Shown here: piece after piece, positions 22,293 through 34,833 of the stretch | Layout of the letters: every line of letters begins with the position of its first letter | Position numbering within the stretch: the stretch's first letter is position 1 | Assembly (NCBI GenBank): GCA_963969595.1 | Contig: OZ018410.1 | Span: 29,392,913 to 29,456,912 of the forward strand | Source of the DNA: Neckera pumila | Taxonomy: Eukaryota; Streptophyta; Bryopsida; Hypnales; Neckeraceae | Length of the DNA: 64,000 nucleotides | Reading direction: 5' to 3' | Program-made: the position numbers and the translations under genes | The notes under the pieces: model-generated | Seen by the model: only the letters and a program-made list of their open reading frames with translations | What the model was told of the DNA's origin: nothing | Database searches by the model: none

Positions 22293-22667
22293 AGAACCAG
22301 ACAAGCTCCGTAGAAATGAGTCAATTCCCTCTTGGACACAACTAAGTTAGCTGTCTGTGTTGAATCTGAGCCATCGTTCTAGAGCAGCGGAAGCCGTACA
22401 TTTGTCCTCTTGATTTGTTGAGATCTTCCGTCTTTCAGTTTGGAATGGGCTTATTTTTTATTTATTTTTTGGTTTGCGTCGGTTCCGTCAAGCCGAGGTT
22501 TGAAATGTGTACCAGAGAATTCGCATCTGCATGCGGCCACTTGCATGGGGTGGAGTACTGGAGTGTGGCCAGATGCTGAATATACTCGAGTAGTGGTGGT
22601 GATAACGGCATCCTCCGGCTTCCCCGGCTCTCAGTTCGCCTAAGGTAACCGACCCATTTCCAATCAC
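22293..22667. other. Short unique-looking spacer, no gene recognised
   Basis: Somewhat GC-richer than the surroundings (22380-22650) with an open frame at 22440-22643 of 67 codons. No recognisable domain. It could be an exon relic or chance. Confidence 0.25.
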
Positions 22668-23596
22668 TTAACCCCTAAAAGACCAAAGGGCGTTTTTTTG
22701 GCAATATAGCAATTTTGGGCAGCTCACTATGAATGAAAATTATATTTTTTTTCTTTGAAGTTTTCAAACAACATGTGCCCGAGGAGTAGCTTTAAGTCCC
22801 AACAGTTTTTAGAACTTTTGACTATACGGTTAAAAAGTTATTAGATGATATGTCATTTTCAACGTTCGGCAGGCAGCTCAAAATTTTTCTGAAAATCACT
22901 TTTAAAAAAAACAAACTGAAATTGGTCCTCTAGATTTACATATACATGGAAAGCTTTGAATCATTCCATTTTGATTTATGAGATGAAAATTATGAGGTGT
23001 TCTAATTTGCGGGCAGTTATGGATTCCCTATTCTAAAATAAACTTTAGAGTTCTTTATTTAACTCAATTTTCAATCTTTTTCAAAATTAATAAAAGCATA
23101 AGATGTATGTTGTTTATTACAACATTACAACTATCGGGATTGTCATTTTATAAATCCATAATTGAATTCTCAACAATTTAGCGTTTTGAATCATTCTCTA
23201 CTTCCTTCTATTTACTATTTTTTCCTACATGTTGTACAATTCCAAATAATTTGAAAATTTTCAAGCATGTAGCCAATTTGCTTTGAAGAATGAACTCAAA
23301 CAGTTTCCACCATTTTGGACATTTTTTCATATAAACGTGACCTTCTAAAGTGCAGTTGCCCGATATTTTGCGGGGCCAAAAAAAGCATCATTGTCAATTC
23401 AAATGCTATTATCTTGCAACCTACATGGTCAAAAATTCTGAAAATTTTTCCACATCTTCTCAAACCAGTGCACTACAAGACCCTACGGTTATATGTGTCC
23501 AAAAATGTTTTTTTTCTAAAATTTGGCACTTGTACTAGAAATGACAGTTTTTGAGCAGTTTTGGTGAAAACATAGTGAAAAAACTTTAGGGGTTAA
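22668..23596 (+). mobile_element. TTAA-flanked piggyBac-like element, 929 bp
   Basis: Left end TTAACCCCTAAAAGACC; right end ACTTTAGGGGTTAA. The interior follows 2297-3228 closely, including GCGGGCAGTTATGGATTC and ACTAGAAATGACAGTTTTTG. Outside flanks differ (CCAATCAC and GCAATTAC). Non-coding. Confidence 0.8.
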
Positions 23597-26122
23597 GCAA
23601 TTACGCATATTTGCAGCACAAATTTTTTGAGTGTGAAAATTTTCCCATGTATGGAAATAGAGTTTGGAAGGATTGCATATTTTTCCAGAATTTGTTATCA
23701 AAATTGTAATTACTATGAATTTTTTAGTGGAAGATTCTTTTAGACCTATAACGGTGATATAGACCTTTCTATTTTTGTCCATAGGCTCATTGCAAAATTG
23801 ACCAAGGGTTGGTTACAATATTGATCGTCTTGCAGCCAATAATATTGCGCCACATTTAATCCGAGAATTGACCTACAAATTCATAGAAAGACAACAGTCT
23901 ATATCACCGAAATGGGGGGGGTGATCAAAAAAGGGCCGGCTACCTTACCTACATTAGCTCTCACTTGAATGTTTGGTTTTCATCCCCACTCTCTTTTTTA
24001 TTAGTAATAATAACACTAACTTTAACTATTGGGCAATTATGTGAATCTGCAAGTCACACAAAAGTTCAGTTTACATAAAAAATGAGGAGGCCAGAAAATA
24101 GAAAAGTTTGCCTTTGCAAGTCCCCTTATTTGTCATTGAGAAAAACTCTTTTAGAGGTTATGACCTTTGAATAGGTATAAACCACCAAGAGGACATGAAA
24201 CAACAAAAAGTATTTAAAAATATTTAAAAATATTTAAAAGTAGAGCTTTCCAATAAGGATCCCCTAAAATTCCAATCAAAACTACTTCTTTGAAGTCTCT
24301 AAAAATTTGAAGATTTTTGTTGTTACATAAGAAAAAAGGTGTGCTCTACATCATTAGGCATTCTTGGAGACATGTGACTTCTCATTTCATAGTGCAAAAC
24401 CATTTTTTAAGGACTTCTAGATTCAACCAATCAAAACCTTCAAACTTTCCCCCCTCCCACCTTTTGATTGGGTATAAACCAAGCGTAATACATAGGTTTG
24501 AAGTATTTAAAATAGAATCCAGAAAATATAATCTAAACTTTTTTTATATTATTTGAAATAATATATTGACCATCCATCCTACTTTCATCCACTAGATTCA
24601 TATCTTTTCATTCCATTTTCATCCAACATTCATCCAAATTAGTGTGAGGGGTCTTGCACAACTTCAACTTCATGCACTAATTGAAATACTGTATCTATTG
24701 AAATTATCAAATAGTTATATAAGACATTGAACCAATTCATCTATAGTTGAATAAAAGTTTGTAAATGAAACAATATGCCTTGTGGAAACTTCTTAAAAGG
24801 ACACTTATTTTTAATATTTTTATAAAGCAATGAATGTGAATATGTAATAGCAAGAAGATCTGGGAAGTTCTTATGACACTTCTTTAGAATTTACAAGGTA
24901 CTACAACACAAGTTAATTCAAATAGTGCTAGACTCCTTCACACTAACTTAGATGAATGTACTAGATGAAAATTGGATAATGATAATATTATTTAAGATAT
25001 AATGTAAACTAGTGTAGACCAAATTATATTGATTAATCTTAAATATTGCACACTTCTTTATTAATGTACCTGTTAAATTCTTATAATTCCCTAATTTGTG
25101 AGAGTTAATTCTTTTATTGCATGACTCTCGAATTGAGTCAACTTAACTTATGTTGTAGGAGTCTATTATTCTTTTTGAACAAAACAGAAGAATTCTATGC
25201 TTTAGAACATAACAAAATGTTGTCAGGGGTTTTGCAAGAAACACTTATCCTTTTTTTTGGTTCCTTTGGCCTTTGATAGGTGTTTTTTTGCTCATAATTT
25301 TATTTTGTATAATAATGTTTTATGAAATTTGAAATAAAAATACATATGGTACATTGGTATACAAAGACTTCTATTAAATTTATACAAGTCTACAAAAAGA
25401 TTTATTTTAAATAATAAATTTTCCACCTTCCAAATGGGATCAAAGTGCACTTTCTATGAGCAAGTATAGTGAATACAGTTTTGCAATATCAAATTAGACA
25501 TTCTTGTAGTTCACCAAGTTTTTAGTACATTGACCTTATGTACAATTGCTTGTTAAAAAGTATTTTTTCAAAACTATATATGGTACCCTCTACCTTTTCA
25601 AAAATGCATTTCATCCATTCTATTGTGATGTACTGAATTTGCATATGCGATTTATTTAATGGGGATTCTCATTCCGCCTTATTTAAGTAGAACAAATACA
25701 TTACAAACGCTTAGTTTCATCTCAAAAAAAATCTGCTTATAAATCTGCCATTGCATAGTGCAATTAGATTAATATTACACTATTTTTTGTTAATTTTACA
25801 TGTATGCAAAGAATAACTATAATCATTTTGAAATTCATTCAAGAAACTAAAATCAAATTGAGGGTAGTATCTCCACTAGCTTTCCATTTTTGGTTTAGGT
25901 TTTATGCAAAACATTAAATATGCACTCTAGCATCTAAAATAGACTGAAAATAGACACTCAGTGCCCACACTACCATATTCCCTACATTGTGTTCACATGT
26001 ACCACTATTCTATCACAACACAATTTCCAGTTATTTATGCAATATTTGTATAGATGATTGTATCAAGTCTTTTGCTTTTCTTTCACTAGTTGCATCTATG
26101 TCTAAGACTTTGTGCAAGCTCC
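23597..26122. other. No gene recognised
   Basis: AT-rich DNA with short tandem TATTTAAAAA (24212-24240). The open frames at 23516-23782 and 24317-24556 have no domain. Confidence 0.45.
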
Positions 26123-26639
26123 CACTAGTAGAAAAACCATGACCAAATCAACAGTAAATCAACAGATTTTTGTTTATTTCTGTTGTTTAGAGCATTGTAA
26201 GGACAGTTCTGTAGAAGCCAACGAAATGACCGACCGCTTTCTGTTGATTTGGATAGTGCAATCAACAAAATTTCAAGGAATCTAGAATCTTTTGGAATCT
26301 TTTGGAATCTTAAAATATTTATGGAATCTTTTAGAATACTTATGGAATCTTTTGAAATCTTTTGGAATGTTTTTGTTTCATCATAGCAAGGCAAGGTTAG
26401 CACATTGAAAACCTTATCAATTGCAAGATTATGTTGCTTGGATTTTAAAAAAAAAGTACTTTCAACCCTTCTCAAATGATTAATTAGATTTTATCATTTG
26501 TGACAAACTTTTTGGACAAAAATGTGTAGATCTTACAACTTGTTGCTCTCCATAAATATTGAAGAAATAAGTTGGAAATAAATAAAAAATATATTGAATA
26601 AAAAATCTTTAATATTTATGCTTGAAAAAAATTATAAAA

Positions 26640-27127
26640 AAGGAGGTAGCATATGATTTAAAATACTAAATTGTTAGCAATTTAGTTACACAATTGAAAA
26701 ATGCCAATGCCAATATTTGTAATGTTGTAGTAAATAATTTACATCCAAATTTTTTTTTTTTCAAATATTGCAAATTGAATTAAATAAAGGAATTCAAAGT
26801 TCATTTTTGAGTAGAGATTCCTTAATAGCCTAGAAAATAAAACTCCTCATACCTTTCTTCTTAGTACAAATGCAATGATTGTAAGCTTTTGAAGTAAATA
26901 TAAATCTAGGAAACCAAGTTGAAATTTTTTATTCTATTCAAAATGATTTCTTTTTAGTTGCCCAAATTGCCCACCTTGCAATTAAAATTATAAAACTTTG
27001 ACCACATGTTATGTGAAAATTTTGAAGAAAAACAAGAAAAACAAGAAAAACTCCATTTGTAATAAGTTGCATGCCCACAATTATTGCTAAGTTGACAAAA
27101 GAACGCCATTTGATCTTCTAGGAGTTA
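26640..27127 (-). mobile_element. Half of a TTAA-flanked element (930-bp class), 5' part, inverted
   Basis: Homologous to the inverted 5' half of 2297-3228, through TTGCCCAAATTGCC and the terminal TTCTAGGAGTTAA at 27115-27127. The other half of such an element lies at 27937-28416 in the opposite orientation. Confidence 0.55.
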
Positions 27128-27201
27128 AAACACTGCGGTTGGAATTCTATGGACAAAGAACTTTTTATTAACTTAATCATTCGCAATTTGTTTCTTTTTA
27201 A

Positions 27202-27559
27202 AATTCAGCAGACTTTGGTGGCCACTTTGGCATAGTAAAATAAATTTTTTCAGAAAACTTTGCACTAAAAGAAGTTGGTAAATCAATTTCAGTTTCATCT
27301 CCAAAAATCTGTTTGAGATTTCAAGACTCCAATCAAAAGTTATGAACAAATTTCAGAGAGGTGTTGGAAGGAACATTTTCTTTGACATTTTTAGACATCT
27401 TCTCTGAAATTTGTCCATAACTTTTATTTGGAGTCTCCAAATCTCAAATAGATTTTTGGAAATGACACTTGACTTGATTTACCAATTTCTTTTGGTTCAA
27501 AGTTTTTTGAAAAAAATTGTTTTCCTATGCCTAAATGGCCGCCAAAATCTGCTGAGTTA
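27202..27559. repeat. Long foldback (palindrome) of a dispersed family
   Basis: The left arm starts CAGCAGACTTTGGTGGCCA and the right arm ends GGCCGCCAAAATCTGCTG. The centre pairs AGTTATGAACAAATTTCAGA with its complement. Related copies occur at 29320-30010, 35388-35745 and 62394-62760. Confidence 0.75.
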
Positions 27560-27626
27560 GAAAACACAAAATTCTAAATGTATAAGTAAGAAAAAATTAT
27601 GTACATGTCACATGTGATTATAAATT

Positions 27627-27780
27627 TGGTGTGTTGGTTAGAGCCTTTGGTTACCAAGCCAAATGTCTTGGGTTCAAATCCCATGGACGATTGGTGATTG
27701 CTAGGGCTGCCCACAATTTTTGGGCAACATGAAAAATTCTTTTCTGCTACCCAAAAATTTTGGGCAGCAAAAAATAATTA
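27627..27780 (+). repeat. tRNA-derived SINE candidate
   Basis: TGGTTAGAGCC (27635-27645) fits a polymerase III box A, and GGTTCAAATCC (27671-27681) fits box B at the spacing found in tRNAs. The intervening segment can form an imperfect anticodon arm around TTTGG and CCAAA. The 5' acceptor and T stems pair poorly, so it is not a working tRNA. The body continues with an inverted repeat of GCCCAC/AATTTTTGGGCA and ends near an AATT-rich tail, a usual SINE layout. Confidence 0.5.
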
Positions 27781-27936
27781 ATTAATTAATTAATTTTATT
27801 TCCCCCCCCCTTTGGAATTGACCAAATCAATAGAAATAATCAATAGATTTTAGTTGATGATCAACGTGACCAAATCAACAGAAAAAACAACTCTTTTTTG
27901 TTGATTTGGACGTTGAATTTTCTACTAGTGCAATAT

Positions 27937-28416
27937 TACAACCATTGGGATTGGCATTTTCAATTCTATAAATAAATTCTTAACAATTTTGGGTTTTGAA
28001 TCATTCTAAATTTCTTTCTATTTACTATTTTTTTCCTTATGTTGTATAATTCCAAATGATTTGAAGTTTTCCAAGCACGTAGCCAACGTTCCTTGTATAA
28101 TAAGTCCAAAGAGGCACCACCAACATAGACATTTTTAATACAAATTTGAGCTTGTAAAAAGAAGCTGCCGATTTTTTGCAGGGCCAAAAAAATTTTTTTT
28201 TGTCAATTCAAACTCTAATAGCTTGCAATCTATATTCCTAGGGTGGAAATTTTTGAAATTTTTTCCACATCTTTTCAAACTAGCATATTACAAGATCCTA
28301 TGACTACTTGTGTCAAAAAAAATTTCTTCGAAAATTTGGTACTTGTACTAGAAATGGCAATTTTGGAGCGTTTTTGGTGAAAACATAGTCTTTGACCTTT
28401 AGCCTTTAGAAATTAA
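27937..28416 (+). mobile_element. Half of a TTAA-flanked element (930-bp class), 3' part
   Basis: It begins directly after the CACTA-type right end at 27930 with TTACAACCATTGGGATTGGC and runs to the diverged end CCTTTAGAAATTAA at 28403-28416. It follows the 3' half of 2297-3228. Confidence 0.6.
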
Positions 28417-28593
28417 CCTGCATGGTATAAAGTAACTTTTTCTAATTTTTACAAATTGGATGGTGAACTAAACTTGGATCACCCGAAAGAAAAATTTATA
28501 AACTAGTAGGCCATTGCCAACTTGTACTACCAACTCATTTAGCCTATAATTTGTTATATGCACTCAGAGGTAAATTCGATAACAGTCTAATTT

Positions 28594-28816
28594 CACTACA
28601 AGAGAAAGGGATGTTTTAAATGAGTTTTAAAGTATAGTCCTAGACACATGATTTTAAGTAATGACCTTCAAGGAGATTTTCAGCAAAATTTTACTTAAAA
28701 CACATGTATTTTAAGTAAAATTTTGCTGAAAATCTCCTTAAAGATCATTACTTAAAATCATGTGTATAGGACTATACTTAAAAACTCACTTAAAAACGCC
28801 CTATTCTCTTGTAGTG
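28594..28816. mobile_element. CACTA-type foldback MITE, 223 bp, TSD TTT
   Basis: It starts CACTACAAGAGAA and ends TTCTCTTGTAGTG. The arms pair over about 100 bases each around TACTTAAAACACATGTATTT. TTT flanks both ends (28591-28593 and 28817-28819), a 3-bp target duplication as in CACTA transposons. A sister copy lies at 44560-44780. Confidence 0.88.
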
Positions 28817-29319
28817 TTTAGATGTAACTTCTACTATTTTGCCAACAGGGCTTAAACCTATTTCAAACTTTTAATTGACAGTCTAATTCAAAACATCCAA
28901 TTAGATTCTAAAAATAGGAAATAGAAATACTTAGGCTACTTTCGGACTTTAAAGAAATAACACACCGCTTTTGTAAAGACTTCTACTAAACACAATTTTA
29001 ACACTCTTTTTAGGTCTTTTTTTATTGTAGCTTCACTAAACTAAGCAAAAGCAAAAACAAATCCAAATATCCAGGTGACAACTATGAGGCTCACCCCCTC
29101 TAATATGTATTTGATCACCCCCTAGTACCGTAGGTGTAGGACAGCTTCGCCTAAAAATAAATAAATAAAATGATGGCGAAATGTTTTGGAAATTATACTA
29201 AACATTTGGCAAAAAATAATAAAATGAAATGAAAGAAATGGCAAAATATTTAGAAATTATATGAGCAAAAAATTAAATAAATTTAGAATTCAAAGTGAAC
29301 ACAAAGTCCATGTGCCATT

Positions 29320-30010
29320 TACCATCAAGAGTTTTTTTGATGACAATGTAAAGGAATTATCTTAATGACATTCTATGAGAATGAAGGGTGGAGAAGTTAT
29401 TTTTTATAATGAAATCTGTTGTCCATTATGAGTTTTTCAAAGGACATGGGACAATTTGAAGATGAGAGTTTGACTACTCATTGTCAAAACGCATGAATTG
29501 TGTTCAATGTAGAACATCAGACCCTCATTTAGGCATAATAGAATATTTTTTTCACAAAATTTTGAACTAATAAAATTTCTAAGTCAAGATAACTTTGATC
29601 TCCAAAAATCCATTTGTAATTTTGAGCCTCCAATAAAAATTTACTGGCAAAATTTAGAGAAGATGTTTGAAAATGTCAAAGAAAATGTCCTTTCCAACCC
29701 CTCCATGAATTTTGTCCATAAATTCTAATTGGAGGTTTGAAATCTCAAACGAATTTTTGGAGATGAAATAAGGCTTTTTTTTTTTACATTAAAGAATTCA
29801 AAGTTCTTGAAAAAAATTATCCTATTATGCCTAAATGAAGTATGAAATTCCACTTTGAATAAAATTCCTACTTTTCACTTGACTATGAGTGATCGAGTTC
29901 TTACTAATCCTAACTGACATATTCCACATGGGTTGTTTTACCTCCTACCATCCCACTTGTATAAAGAGCTTGTATTCTCACTCTTTTACATACATTAAGT
30001 GACTTTACAA
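29320..30010. repeat. Dispersed repeat with internal palindrome, full copy
   Basis: 29330-29500 matches 35390-35580; the foldback core 29510-29860 (CCTCATTTAGGCATAATAG to its complement) matches 27202-27559 and 62394-62650; the tail 29880-30010 matches 62655-62830. It is a non-coding element of about 700 bp. Confidence 0.6.
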
Positions 30011-33000
30011 GAATTGTATTAGGGTAGAAAACCTAATTTAAAGGTTGGATGAAAGGCGAAACTACAATTATTCAATTATCCAAAAAATTGAATATCTAAG
30101 ACTTCTTTTTGAGAGGGCAAACATGAAATTTTCAAATCAATTAATTATTTGCCTCAGCAATGGGCAAAGCTGCCCTACACCTACGGTATGTCAAGCAATC
30201 CTCAATATGTTTTTGAACAATCTCATATATGTTAACAACCTATAGTATGTATTTGGACATCCTCAATATGTTAAGTGTGAGCCATTACATTGGCTCACAA
30301 ATTAGAACTACAAAAATTTAGGCAATTTAGGTACAGCCAAAAGTTAAGAATAATTAATTGGATGAATTTAAGCTATGATCATCTATTAAGAGATTTGTAA
30401 ATACGTAGGAATGGAAATTCTATAATAATGATGTGAACTTCAGAAATTGCAATTATACACGAATCATGAGGAAATTCTAGAAGAATTAGAAATTCAAATA
30501 AAAAAGACATCAAGTATAAAGTGTGAATTTAATTAAATTAGGCAAATGGTCAATTTCTGAATAAATTAGAAACAAAATACAAAATGAAGAAAATTGCATA
30601 AATAATGAATTTAAAATTTAAAACGCAAATACAAGAAATACAAAAACTAATTAGTAAAGTTAGAACAACGTCTAGAATACTAACATTGTGAAAGGCACTC
30701 TAAAATAGTGGGAAAAAAAATAAAACAAAAAGATTTACAGTAAATTAGGAAGGTTTATAGTAAATTAGTATAATTTTCAATAAATTAACATAGGGATGAA
30801 ATTTTAATGGATGAATCTTCAAACTCACAGCTCTTAATAGAAGAGATTAGGTTTAGAAGTTTTCTTCTCTTTTTTACTCTCTAATTTGTGTGTGTGTGTG
30901 TGTGTGTGTGTGTATTTTGCTTCTTGTGGAATTTCATAATATAGAACCTTTAAGCTTTGAAAAGATTAGGAGGATAAACTAGGATTGGACATTTAGACAT
31001 TTTGTCAAATAGGTCTCGCATTCTTGGGTACACATATAGTAGAATGGATTGAAAACAGTCGTAAAACATTAGGATGTGGGAAGATTAGCGCAAAAGGAGG
31101 GAGGGAGTTCCCATCAATTCTCTCAAATTTATTTACTTTTATCTCCATTTGCCAGAAATGTACGTTGTAGGTCAAAAATTTAGCAACCCAACTTGTATTT
31201 TGTAGTGGGTAGTTCTCTTTTAGTATAGTATTTTGCCTACAAATTTTTCCTTGGCTAGAAACTTTTAGCTACCTTTTTGATACCTTATTGGGATATAAAT
31301 GACAACTTTTCGTTTTTTTGGATGTGATCTCCAGCTATGTAAATTGGTGATGTCTAAATTCAATCTTCAATAGTTTATTTTTATTTTTTAGCCATCATGC
31401 TAAACTTGGACATGTGCAAAGTATAAACTAACAATAGTTTCATAATGCAATAAAATAAAAAGCTCCATAGTGGCAATAAAACAAAATTGGAAACAAGATG
31501 AAATTTGTCATGCAAATGAATGTTGCATACTCACAAATTACAAATGATCAAGATAAGAAAAATATGCTTTGAAAATAGAATAGACAAAGAGACATACAAA
31601 TAATATCTCTAAGAAATTGAGCAAACAAACATGCATAATAACATTTGTTCAATAGCTATGAGATTAGTATTTGAAAAATCACTTGCCCTCATTATATTGA
31701 GTATTTTAGCAAGCACAATGTACTCAGTAACAACAAAACAACATCTTTTAGAGAACAAAATGCAAATCCACAATATTCTTACCTTCTTCAATTACAATCA
31801 ATCCGAAAATAGCAGCATTCACTTTATACACACATTGCAAATTACAAGGACGTTATGATCATACATAATACAACTGTGGTAAACAATTGCTCAAGTCTTG
31901 GCATTGCGGAACCAAAACGCTTCATCTTCACCAATTTATGAGACTTGGATGTAAAATGGCTAGATTTTGTAGCAAGATATATATCAATCCAAATTTCTCC
32001 CTTCTACTTTAGATTCTGAGATTATATTAATATATAAATTCTATTGGAATTATCTTTCTTTATATCATAAAAATAAGATGACAAACTTGAAGGTTGCAAA
32101 ACCAGAGAGAATTTAAAGATGTATCCACTAGGCTAAAGTTTCTTGCGTTTGTTGCTTGCCTAGTGTGAACTCCCAAATTGTCACTTGGGACTCGTGGATT
32201 TCTTTTTTTGAAGTTTGCAATTTAGAATAGATAAAATTATACAAAAAAGACATAAAAAGAGTGCAAAACTGAAATAGGGTTGTATCATACCCATTATAGT
32301 ATTTGGTCTAGTTTTGTTTTATATCTAAAACTTCCCCAAACCTTGCCTACAAATAGGGTTTGAAATCACAGAATAGCGGGATTTGGAGGATTTTAGTCAC
32401 ATAGCCCCAAAAGGGCTAAATTCCATTGGAAAGTGGCGATGCATGGCTAATTCGGTCCTAGAGATTCACAGTGAGTCCATACGTTGGGTCCTAGGTTAGT
32501 TTCAAATTCCCCATTAGATCGACAAATTTCCAAAACCTCGGTTGACAACATGCAGGAGCCACTAAACTCAAGACGGGCCCATGGAAGAATCTACAGCCCA
32601 AAGATGGTGTTCAAGGATGAATTCCATGCCAGAAGTCCAACGGCAAAATTGATTTGCCAGGATTCCCTCATTCGCAAAAGATTTCGACGTCATCGATAAT
32701 TCGAGGAGACGGCCAATTTAGGTCTCCACCGACCAATTGTGCCAGGTACGGAAACGCACGTCCACATCTTTTGTGAGGCTCCCTAAGAGGTCCCATGAAA
32801 ATTCCCGGCATCTTTTGACTTGTAGAGGAACCTTTTCCAGGAGGTCAACCGTTCTAACCTCCAATGGGAATTTCTTGTAAATTTGTCAGATTGCGGTAAA
32901 ATCTCATTAAAAATTAGGATAGTTTTTTCTATGCTAATAATGCATTTCGTTGAGTTTCGCGGCATTCCAATAGTGGCAGGTACCCGAACCGGCAAGATTC

Positions 33001-33872
33001 CTCTGGAATTAATTACGTGGTGAGATCCCCATGACGTTGACTGGCATTCCGGGGGCACACGACGGCGAAACAACGTCAATAAGGAGTCATTTCCTACTCC
33101 CTTTCACCTTCCAAAGATCCCAAGCTAGTTACTTTTCTCAAAATAAGAAACCCCCAAGAGTTGGAAATTTACCATGATTGGATCTTAGACTAATCTAGAC
33201 TAGTCTAAGATGGGTTTTTAATCTAGACTAGCCTACCATGGGTTTTTGATCCCGGTACAAAGGGTCTGGGGATTTTGGACAAAAATGGCGTTTTGGACCC
33301 AATGGCGCAGTCCGTTTAACATTTGGAGTCGATCTCCAAAAGTTAGGAGGTTGGTCCAACATAGATGGTAGAAAGTGAAAATCTAAGATTAGGATGAAAA
33401 TGTTTGAGGATGAGGATGAGGATGAAAATCCAAGCCGATAAGTTTACTAGTAGGAATTTAGGGGGGGGGGGGGGGAGTGAGTCCTCGAAAACCTACATAA
33501 GGGCCCCATTTCCGTCCCTAAAATCACCTCCATACTTGTTTTTGGGTCCCTGGGTCCAAGTTATTTTGGATATTTTGGTGTTTGAAGCCAAAAAACCCTA
33601 CGGTGTTTTTGGAGCACTTTTGGCTCCTTTTGTTATTGAATTTCAAGCTCTGAAAGTCCTTGGTGGTCCTTCTACCTTGCCTTGTATACTCCTTGTGTAC
33701 TTTTCTTGTATTTTTGTGTGTTCTTGTGATCTAACCCACGTGCCTTGAGAGTCTTTTTTGTGTTCGATACTAATTCTAAATATACCCCTACCGTACCTTG
33801 ACGATGCTGCTTTGGGGGCCTTTAGAGTATGAATCATTTGCTTTACCTCGTTACGCTAACTCATGTGTTTTC
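30011..33872. other. No gene recognised; (TG)n microsatellite at 30890-30913
   Basis: Mostly AT-rich, with a (TG)n run near 30890-30913. The part 32330-33120 is GC-richer, with a 71-codon open frame at 32484-32699 and a minus frame at 32783-33079, neither with a domain; the DNA may be a degenerate retroelement. A tandem doublet around TCTAGACTAG (33190-33250) and a GATGAG microsatellite (33400-33425) follow. Confidence 0.4.
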
Positions 33873-34833
33873 TTAACCCCTAAAGGTCAAAGACTATGTT
33901 TTCACCAAAAACATTCCAAAACTGCCATTTCTAGTACAACTGTATGTCTGTACAAGTATCAAATTTTAGAAAAAAATACATTTTTGGACACATGTAACCA
34001 TAGGATCTTGCAGTAAACTTGTTTGAGAATATGTAGAAGAAATTTCAGAATTTTCCACCTTGTAGATTGCAAGATATTAACATTTGAATTGACAAAAAAC
34101 CTTTTTTTGGCCTTGCAGAAACTCGGGCAGCTGCACTTCACAAGGTCACATTTAAATAAAACAATGTCCAAATTGGTGGTTACTCCTTGGATTCATTCTC
34201 CAAAGCAAGTTGGCAACATGCTTAAAAAATTTCAGATCATTTGGAATTGTACAACATGTAGGAAAAAAATAGGTTATAGAAAGAAGTAGAGAATGATTCA
34301 AAACATAAAATTGTTAAAAGTTTAATTACGGAATTGAAAAATGCCAATCCCAATGGTTGAAGTGTTGCAATAAACAATATACATCCTATGCTTTTATTTT
34401 TTTCAAAAAATATTAAAAATTGAGTTAAATAAAGGACTTCAAAGTTTGTTTTAGTATAGGGAATCCGTAATTGTCCGCAAACTAGAACACCTCATAATGT
34501 TCATCTCATAAATCAAAACAGAATTTTTTCAAAGCCTTTTACGTATATATAAATCTAGAAAACCATTTTCAAATTTTTATTTTTCTTAAAAGTGATTTTT
34601 CAGAAATTTTTTGAGTTGCCCGCCGACCGTTGAAAATGACATATCATCCAATAACTTTTTAACCATGTATTTAAAAGTTTTGAAAATTGTTGGGCCTTAA
34701 AAGCTACTCCTCGGGCACATATTGACTTATTGAGTGAAATTTTCAAAGAAAAAAAATTAAGTTTCCGTTTGTAGTGAGCTGCCCAAAATCGCAATGTTGC
34801 CAAAAAAATGCCATTTGGTCCTTTAGGGGTTAA
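33873..34833 (-). mobile_element. TTAA-flanked piggyBac-like element, 961 bp, inverted
   Basis: Left end TTAACCCCTAAAGGTCAAAG; right end TGGTCCTTTAGGGGTTAA. The interior is the reverse complement of the 2297-3228 and 22668-23596 type. Outside flanks differ (GTTTTC and GTCAAG). Non-coding. Confidence 0.8.

Larger units (their letters stand above)
26123..27930. mobile_element. CACTA-ended composite element, ~1.8 kb
   Basis: The left end CACTAGTAGAAAA and right end TTTTCTACTAGTG are perfect 13-bp inverted repeats of the CACTA (EnSpm) type. Subterminal copies of GACCAAATCAACAG occur near both ends, as is usual in that superfamily. It carries no transposase. Inside are half of a 930-bp TTAA element (26640-27127), a long foldback (27202-27559) and a tRNA-like SINE head (27627-27780). 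The flanking 3-mers do not match (TCC and CAA), so the target duplication is lost or the ends are diverged. Confidence 0.6.

Noticed and set aside
27627..27700. Functional tRNA gene
   Set aside because: The acceptor and T stems pair poorly and the anticodon loop has the wrong size; only the internal promoter boxes are convincing.
32484..33079. Possible gene in the GC-richer patch
   Set aside because: Two antiparallel open frames without domains and no splice-consistent extension; a faint retroelement resemblance is not enough.
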